DNA of 10,621 nt from positions 1 through 10,621 of the forward strand of contig JAENXP010000030.1 of assembly GCA_016649475.1 (NCBI GenBank), read 5' to 3'. This stretch comes from Burkholderiales bacterium (lineage in GTDB: Bacteria; Pseudomonadota; Gammaproteobacteria; Burkholderiales; SG8-39). The notes beneath the pieces are model-generated. The model saw only the letters and a program-made list of their open reading frames with translations, was not told where the DNA came from and searched no databases. The translations under genes and the position numbers were made by a program. The first letter of the stretch is position 1. Each line of letters begins with the position of its first letter. Shown here piece by piece: positions 6,485-10,621 of this stretch.

Positions 6485-6506
6485 GGGGAAGTGGGGTGGG
6501 AGGGGG
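6485..6506 (+). other. G-quadruplex-forming motif upstream of terC
   Basis: Four guanine runs (6485-6488, 6493-6496, 6498-6500, 6502-6506) are separated by loops of four, one and one bases, which satisfies the usual quadruplex rule. It lies on the template strand for terC, about 45 bases before its start. The effect, if any, is unknown. Confidence 0.45.
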
Positions 6507-6614
6507 CGCGACCAACATTCCGGCCGGGCGGCGCGGCGGTACGTGCGTCAAGCCCACAACCTCGGCGCAACAGCGATTCCGGCTTGCACTTCCCGCCCCG
6601 CTCCAATCCCCCGC

Positions 6615-8288
6615 CTAGAACAGCCCAACCACCTTGCCGTCGACCAGGTCGATCTTGTTGGCCGAGGGCACCTTGGGCAGGCCCGGCATGGTCATGACGT
6701 CGCCGCAGACCATGACAATGAATTCGGCACCCGCCTGCAATCGCACCTCGCGAATGTTGATCACGTGGCCGGAAGGCGCGCCGCGCAGCTGCGGATCGGT
6801 GGAGAAGGAGTACTGCGTCTTGGCCACGCACACCGGGTAGTGGCCGTAGCCATCGTCCTGCAGTTTCTTGATCTGGTTGCGCACCTTCGCGTCTGCCGTC
6901 ACATCGCTGGCGCCGTAGATCTTGGTGGCAATGGTCTTCACCTTCTCCCACAGCGGCGCGTCCTCCTCGTACACGAACTTGAAATTGGTCGGCGTGGATT
7001 CGATCATCTTCACCACCGCGCGCGCGACATCCTCCGCCCCCTTGCCCCCCTCGGCCCAGTGGCGCGCCAGCAGCACAGGCGCATCGTGGTGCGCCATCTT
7101 GCTCTTCAGCAGCTGAATTTCCGCGTCGGTATCGAATGTGAAGTGATTGATCGACACCACGCAAGGCAGTCCGTAGTGGTTGCGCACGTTGTTGACGTGC
7201 CGCTCCAGGTTGGCGATGCCTTTCTCCAGGGCGCTCAGGTTTTCCTTGTTCAGTTCCTTGACATCCACTCCGCCGTGAAACTTGAGCGCGCGCACGGTTG
7301 CGACGATCACCACCGCATCAGGGCGCAGGCCCGATTTGCGGCATTTGATATCGATGAATTTCTCCGCGCCCAGGTCGGCGCCGAAGCCGGCCTCGGTAAC
7401 GACGTAGTCGACGAGCTTCAGCGCGGTCTTGGTCGCGATCACCGAGTTGCAGCCGTGGGCGATGTTCGCGAACGGCCCGCCATGGATGAAAGCCGGGTTG
7501 TTCTCGAGCGTCTGCACCAGGTTCGGCGCAAGCGCGTCGCGCAGCAGCACGGTCATCGCTCCGTGTGCATTCAGGTCGCGGGCGTAAATCGGTTTTTGGT
7601 CGCGGGTATAGGCAACCACGATATTGCCCAGGCGCTTTTTCAGGTCCTCGAGCGAATTGGACAGGCAGAAAATCGCCATCACCTCCGAAGCCACCACGAT
7701 ATCGAAGCCATCCTGGCGCGGAAAACCGTTGCCCGGGCCGCCAAGGGCAACGGTGATATCCCGCAGCGCGCGGTCGTTCATGTCCACCACGCGCTTCCAG
7801 GCGATGCGGCGCACGTCTATGCCAAGCTCATTGCCGTGATGGATGTGGTTGTCCAGCAGCGCCGCCAGCAGGTTGTTGGCGAGCCCGATGGCGGAGAAAT
7901 CACCGGTGAAATGCAGGTTGATGTCTTCCATCGGCACGACCTGGGCGTATCCGCCGCCGGCGGCGCCGCCCTTCATGCCGAATACCGGGCCGAGCGAGGG
8001 CTCGCGCAGACAGATCATCGCCTTCTTGCCGATGCGGTTCAGCGCGTCGCCCAGGCCAACTGTGGTGGTGGTCTTGCCCTCCCCTGCAGGGGTCGGGCTG
8101 ATCGCGGTCACCAGGATCAGTTTGCCGTCGGGTTTGTCCTTCAGGCTGTCTACGTACTCGAGCGATACCTTCGCCTTGTAGTGGCCGTAGGGTTCGAGAT
8201 GATCTTCGGCGATGCCGAGCTTTTCCGCGGCCAGTTTGGGAATGCGCTGCATTTTTGCCTTCTGGGCGATTTCGATGTCCGATGGCAT
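6615..8288 (-). CDS. fhs: Formate-tetrahydrofolate ligase (10-formyl-THF synthetase)
   Basis: This cytoplasmic enzyme joins formate to tetrahydrofolate with ATP, giving 10-formyl-THF and feeding formate carbon into serine, purine and methionine synthesis. From ATG 8288 it has 557 residues, the standard length. Visible signatures are the nucleotide loop [20 protein letters not shown] at 64-83, [20 protein letters not shown] shortly after, [15 protein letters not shown] mid-protein, and the conserved C-terminal end VVGLF. ATG 8288 is chosen because CAGGAGA lies seven bases upstream. The longer in-frame start at 8336 would lie upstream of the predicted transcription start. It is the same strand as the formate dehydrogenase gene but is separated from it by hairpins and has its own FNR-type promoter. 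In this setting it would assimilate formate released during oxalate breakdown. Confidence 0.97.
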   Translation of the reverse strand: MPSDIEIAQKAKMQRIPKLAAEKLGIAEDHLEPYGHYKAKVSLEYVDSLKDKPDGKLILVTAISPTPAGEGKTTTTVGLGDALNRIGKKAMICLREPSLGPVFGMKGGAAGGGYAQVVPMEDINLHFTGDFSAIGLANNLLAALLDNHIHHGNELGIDVRRIAWKRVVDMNDRALRDITVALGGPGNGFPRQDGFDIVVASEVMAIFCLSNSLEDLKKRLGNIVVAYTRDQKPIYARDLNAHGAMTVLLRDALAPNLVQTLENNPAFIHGGPFANIAHGCNSVIATKTALKLVDYVVTEAGFGADLGAEKFIDIKCRKSGLRPDAVVIVATVRALKFHGGVDVKELNKENLSALEKGIANLERHVNNVRNHYGLPCVVSINHFTFDTDAEIQLLKSKMAHHDAPVLLARHWAEGGKGAEDVARAVVKMIESTPTNFKFVYEEDAPLWEKVKTIATKIYGASDVTADAKVRNQIKKLQDDGYGHYPVCVAKTQYSFSTDPQLRGAPSGHVINIREVRLQAGAEFIVMVCGDVMTMPGLPKVPSANKIDLVDGKVVGLF

Positions 8289-8294
8289 GATGGT

Positions 8295-8301
8295 CTCCTG
8301 A
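8295..8301 (-). promoter_or_regulatory. Shine-Dalgarno sequence deciding the fhs start
   Basis: The minus strand carries CAGGAGA, about six to seven bases before ATG 8288. It supports the 557-residue product over the upstream in-frame ATG at 8336. Confidence 0.8.
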
Positions 8302-8318
8302 ATGGTATTGCGAACCGT

Positions 8319-8367
8319 GGCGCCAAATATAGGCACTCGGCCGGGTCGCGGCCTTGATGGCGATCAA
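8319..8367 (-). promoter_or_regulatory. FNR-type class II promoter of fhs
   Basis: TTGATGGCGATCAA at 8354-8367 is a perfect match to TTGAT-N4-ATCAA. Taking its centre as -41.5 on the minus strand, positions -12 to -7 fall on 8331-8326, which read TATATT, five of six bases of the -10 consensus. No good -35 box is present, as expected for a promoter that needs an activator there. The implied start is near 8319, giving a 30-base leader that contains the ribosome-binding site. This is the best-supported promoter in the window. Whether FNR/ANR or the local regulator binds it cannot be told from sequence. Confidence 0.8.
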
Positions 8368-8461
8368 GAATTGCCGAAGCGGTGCGCCAATCCTGGCGCA
8401 GGTAGATGGACACCTCGAACTATCGCGATCTGGCTTGCGCGGACGGCGTCCCGTCCGCGCG

Positions 8462-8512
8462 GATCGCTGATTGCGCGCGGACGATGAACCCGTCCGCACG
8501 CAATCAGCGATC
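8462..8512. repeat. Long interrupted inverted repeat (22-bp arms, one mismatch)
   Basis: Arms 8462-8483 and 8491-8512 pair at 21 of 22 positions; only 8476 against 8498 fails. The inner part (GCGGACG with CGTCCGC) repeats the core of the hairpin at 8437-8460 beside it, suggesting duplication of one element. Confidence 0.65.
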
Positions 8513-8553
8513 TTGTACAAGAACCACCCCCAATTGCTCTTGCCTTTATTCAT

Positions 8554-8604
8554 AACCGCGTTTTTTGTACGGATACGTTTTTCATCCGTACAAAAAACGC
8601 GGTT
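8554..8604. repeat. Long perfect inverted repeat (21-bp arms)
   Basis: The arms 8554-8574 and 8584-8604 are perfectly complementary around a nine-base loop. Each arm contains a run of six T (or A) next to GTACGGAT. It is the longest perfect stem in the window and lies 44 bases after the formate dehydrogenase stop codon. As RNA it would form a very stable hairpin on either strand. The inner half, followed by six A, does not fit an intrinsic terminator. Confidence 0.7.
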
Positions 8605-8647
8605 GGCGCGCGCAGCGCGCAAGTCCGCTTATGGCATGCGACGGTAC

Positions 8648-10621
8648 TCAAGACGCCGAATACAGCGACTGCCCCCCGCCGAAACTCGAATGCACCGGCG
8701 CGGGCCCGCCCTTGCTTACCTTTACCGCGCAGTACTTGAACTCCGGGATCTTGCCGAACGGGTCGAGCACCGGGTTAGTGAGCTTGTTTGCCGCCGCCTC
8801 GTAATAGCAGAACGGAATGAATACCGCGCCCCTTGGGGTGCCGGCGTCGGCGCGCGCGTACAGCGATATCGAACCGCGGCGCGAAGCCACGGTCACCACA
8901 TCGCCCGAATTGACGCCGAAGCCGTCGAGATCGAGCGGATGAAACGATGCCATGGGCTCCGGCTCGATCGCATCGAGCACGCCGGCGCGCCGGGTCATCG
9001 CGCCCGTATGCCAGTGCTCGAGCTGGCGTCCGGTAATGAGCACCATGGGATAGTTCTTGTCCGGCTGCTCGTCGGCGGAAATCAGGTCCGCGGGGACGAA
9101 TCTGGCGCGGCCGGTGGCAGTGGGAAAATGATCGGTGAATACCACCGATTGCCCTGGATCGCCTTCCGCCTCGCAGGGATAGGTCACCGCGGAATCGCGC
9201 TCGAGGCGCTCCCAGGTGATGCCGCCGATCGAGTCCATGCCGGCGCGCATCTCGACGAATACCTCGGACACATGGCCGTAGTTCCAGGCCAGGCCCATGC
9301 GCCTGGCCAGTTCCTGGATGATCCACAGGTCTTCCTTCGCCTCGCCCGGGGGCTCGATCGCCTTGCGTCCGAGCTGCACCATGCGGTCGGTATTGGTGAC
9401 CGTGCCGTCCTTCTCCGGCCAGGCGGTGGCGGGCAGCACCACGTCGGCAAGATAGGCGGTCTCGGTGAGGAAGATGTCCTGCACCACCAGGTGATCGAGC
9501 GCAGCCAGCGCCTCGCGCGCGTGGTCGACGTCGGGATCGGACATGGCCGGATTTTCGCCCATGACGTACATGCCGCGAATTTCCTTCTTCTTCGCCGCGT
9601 GCATGATCTCCACCACGGTGAGGCCGGGCTTCGGGTCGAGCTCGGTCGCGCCCCATAAACTGGCGAAACGCGCCCTGGCCTCGGGATTGTCCACGCGCTG
9701 ATAATTCGGGTACATCATCGGGATCAGCCCAGAGTCGGACGCCCCCTGCACGTTGTTCTGTCCGCGCAGGGGATGCAGCCCGGTACCTGGCCGGCCGATC
9801 TGGCCGGTCATGAGGGCGAGCGCAATCAGGCAGCGCGCGTTGTCGGTACCGTGCACGTGCTGCGAAATCCCCATGCCCCACAGGATCATCGATCCTTTCG
9901 ACGTGGCGTACAGCCGTGCGACTTCGCGGATGGTTTGTGCCGGGATGCCGCACACGGGTGCCATCTTCTCCGGGCTGTATTTCTTCACGTTCTCGGCCAG
10001 CGCCGCATAACCCGAAGTGCGGTCGCGCACGAAGTCCTGGTTCACCAGCCCCTCGGCGACAATCACGTGCATGATGGCGTTGAGCATGGCGACGTCGGTG
10101 TCGGGCTTGAACTGCAGCATATGGGTCGCGTGGCGCGCGAGCTCGGTGCGCCGCGGATCGGCGATGATGAGCTTGGTGCCGTTCCTGACCGCGTTCTTGA
10201 TCCAGGTCGCCGCCACCGGATGGTTGACCGTGGGATTGGCGCCGATTACAAGCACCACCTCGGCATGCTGCACGTCGCTGACCTGGTTGGACACGGCACC
10301 CGAACCCACGCCCTCGAGCAGCGCGGCCACCGAGGAGGCGTGGCACAGGCGCGTGCAATGGTCGACGTTGTTGGTGCCGAAGCCGGTGCGCACCAGTTTC
10401 TGGAACAGGTAGGCCTCCTCGTTCGAACCTTTGGCCGAGCCGAAGCCCGCCAGCGCGTGCTTGCCATGCGTGTCGCGGATGCCGGCGAGCCCGCCGGCGG
10501 CAAAATCGAGCGCCTCCTCCCAGCTCGCCTCGCGAAAGGCGTCGCGCCAATTGTCCGGATCGACGCTGAAATCCCCGCTTTTGGGCACACCTGGCTTGCG
10601 CATCAGCGGCACGGTCAGGCG
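8648..10621 (-). CDS. fdsA: Formate dehydrogenase alpha subunit, molybdenum type (FdsA-like), 5' end cut by the window edge
   Basis: This is the catalytic subunit that oxidises formate to CO2 at a bis-molybdopterin centre. The window holds the last 657 residues; the frame is open through 10621 with RLT before the first possible GTG, and the missing part should contain the N-terminal iron-sulfur domains. The fragment shows NNVDHCTRLCHASSVAALLE, where Cys93 of the fragment (in RLCHAS) is the expected molybdenum ligand, followed by the catalytic His94; it is Cys and not selenocysteine. VIGANPTVNHPVAATWIKNA, LRGQNNVQGASD and GENPAMSDPDV are typical of the alpha subunit. GRQLEHWHTGAMTRRAGVLD begins the C-terminal pterin-dinucleotide-binding domain. 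A Gly/Ser-rich tail of about 20 residues follows the usual end. Similarity to NAD-dependent FdsA is strong, but the partner subunits that would prove the type lie outside. No fdhD or fdsD gene follows it directly. Confidence 0.93.
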   Translation of the reverse strand, partial: RLTVPLMRKPGVPKSGDFSVDPDNWRDAFREASWEEALDFAAGGLAGIRDTHGKHALAGFGSAKGSNEEAYLFQKLVRTGFGTNNVDHCTRLCHASSVAALLEGVGSGAVSNQVSDVQHAEVVLVIGANPTVNHPVAATWIKNAVRNGTKLIIADPRRTELARHATHMLQFKPDTDVAMLNAIMHVIVAEGLVNQDFVRDRTSGYAALAENVKKYSPEKMAPVCGIPAQTIREVARLYATSKGSMILWGMGISQHVHGTDNARCLIALALMTGQIGRPGTGLHPLRGQNNVQGASDSGLIPMMYPNYQRVDNPEARARFASLWGATELDPKPGLTVVEIMHAAKKKEIRGMYVMGENPAMSDPDVDHAREALAALDHLVVQDIFLTETAYLADVVLPATAWPEKDGTVTNTDRMVQLGRKAIEPPGEAKEDLWIIQELARRMGLAWNYGHVSEVFVEMRAGMDSIGGITWERLERDSAVTYPCEAEGDPGQSVVFTDHFPTATGRARFVPADLISADEQPDKNYPMVLITGRQLEHWHTGAMTRRAGVLDAIEPEPMASFHPLDLDGFGVNSGDVVTVASRRGSISLYARADAGTPRGAVFIPFCYYEAAANKLTNPVLDPFGKIPEFKYCAVKVSKGGPAPVHSSFGGGQSLYSAS

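Larger units (their letters stand above)
6441..6614. other. Intergenic region between fhs and terC
   Basis: These 174 bases separate the fhs stop from the terC start on the same strand. They contain four guanine runs on the plus strand at 6485-6506 and a small UUCG-loop hairpin next to the terC ribosome-binding site. I see no T-tract terminator for fhs and no FNR-type palindrome. A TAAGAT at 6479-6474 (minus) could be a terC -10 box but has no matching -35. Confidence 0.5.
8383..8622. repeat. Cluster of consecutive inverted repeats between fdhA and fhs
   Basis: Six inverted repeats follow one another. They are 8383-8400 (7-bp arms, four-base loop); 8437-8460 (10-bp arms, four-base loop); 8462-8512 (14 perfect pairs, one mismatch, seven more pairs, seven-base loop); 8512-8521 (CTTGTACAAG, a perfect palindrome); 8554-8604 (21-bp perfect arms, nine-base loop); and 8603-8622 (eight pairs with one bulge, three-base loop). 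The second and third share the GCGGACG/CGTCCGC core and look related. None is followed by a clear T-tract in the direction of transcription. They may end or protect the formate dehydrogenase message, bind a protein, or be short mobile-type repeats. Confidence 0.75.

Noticed and set aside
6441..6614. Possible yybP-ykoY manganese riboswitch upstream of terC
   Set aside because: I looked because many TerC-family genes have one, but the characteristic conserved loops are not visible in the minus-strand leader.
6483..8357. A 624-codon open frame on the plus strand opposite fhs
   Set aside because: It is the complement of a clear, full-length fhs gene. Its product is rich in His, Arg and Val without recognisable domains, as expected of a shadow frame in GC-rich DNA.
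7900..8622. Minus-strand frame beginning in the hairpin cluster, with an internal start MNKGKSNWGWFLYKI at 8550
   Set aside because: The start has no ribosome-binding site, the frame runs through two hairpin arms and then out of frame through fhs, and the composition turns Arg/Ser-rich. I see no evidence that it is translated.

Overview
The window reads as a fragment of a GC-rich proteobacterial chromosome, most likely a betaproteobacterium of the Burkholderiales/Rhodocyclales sort. This rests on the FdsA-like formate dehydrogenase, the TctC/Bug-type transporter and the overall codon use; no rRNA or other phylogenetic marker is present, so it is an inference. Seven protein genes are clear on sequence, and an eighth is cut by the right edge. 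No tRNA, rRNA, CRISPR, insertion sequence or phage gene was seen.

Layout from left to right. (1) 59-1330, minus: a formyl-CoA:oxalate CoA-transferase-like CaiB/BaiF enzyme (frc). (2) 1331-1746: a divergent promoter region with an FNR-type palindrome and a possible short leader ORF. (3) 1747-2352, plus: a short, cysteine-free Crp/Fnr-family regulator, convergent with the next operon across a 37-bp hairpin-bearing gap. (4) 5527-2390, minus: a complete tripartite tricarboxylate transporter, tctC-tctB-tctA. (5) 6440-5706, minus: a TerC-family membrane protein. (6) 8288-6615, minus: formate-tetrahydrofolate ligase (fhs). (7) 8289-8647: an intergenic region with an FNR-type promoter and a dense run of perfect inverted repeats. 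(8) 10621-8648, minus: the C-terminal two thirds of a molybdenum formate dehydrogenase alpha subunit.

The genes fit one theme, oxalate and formate (C1) use. A carboxylate would enter by the Tct transporter, CoA would be moved from formyl-CoA to oxalate by Frc (releasing formate), and formate would be oxidised by formate dehydrogenase or loaded on tetrahydrofolate by Fhs. Oxalyl-CoA decarboxylase, which would complete the route, is not in the window, and the transporter's substrate is unknown.

The most interesting signal is regulatory. Two perfect TTGAT-N4-ATCAA palindromes lie upstream of tctC and fhs, and a TTGAC-N4-GTCAA variant lies between frc and the regulator gene. At fhs the palindrome sits exactly at -41.5 relative to a near-consensus -10 box. 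The regulator's recognition helix keeps the E-x-x-S-R residues that FNR uses to read TTGA, yet the protein has no cysteine, so it cannot carry FNR's iron-sulfur cluster. This suggests a local regulon driven by this regulator, by the cell's general FNR/ANR protein, or by both.
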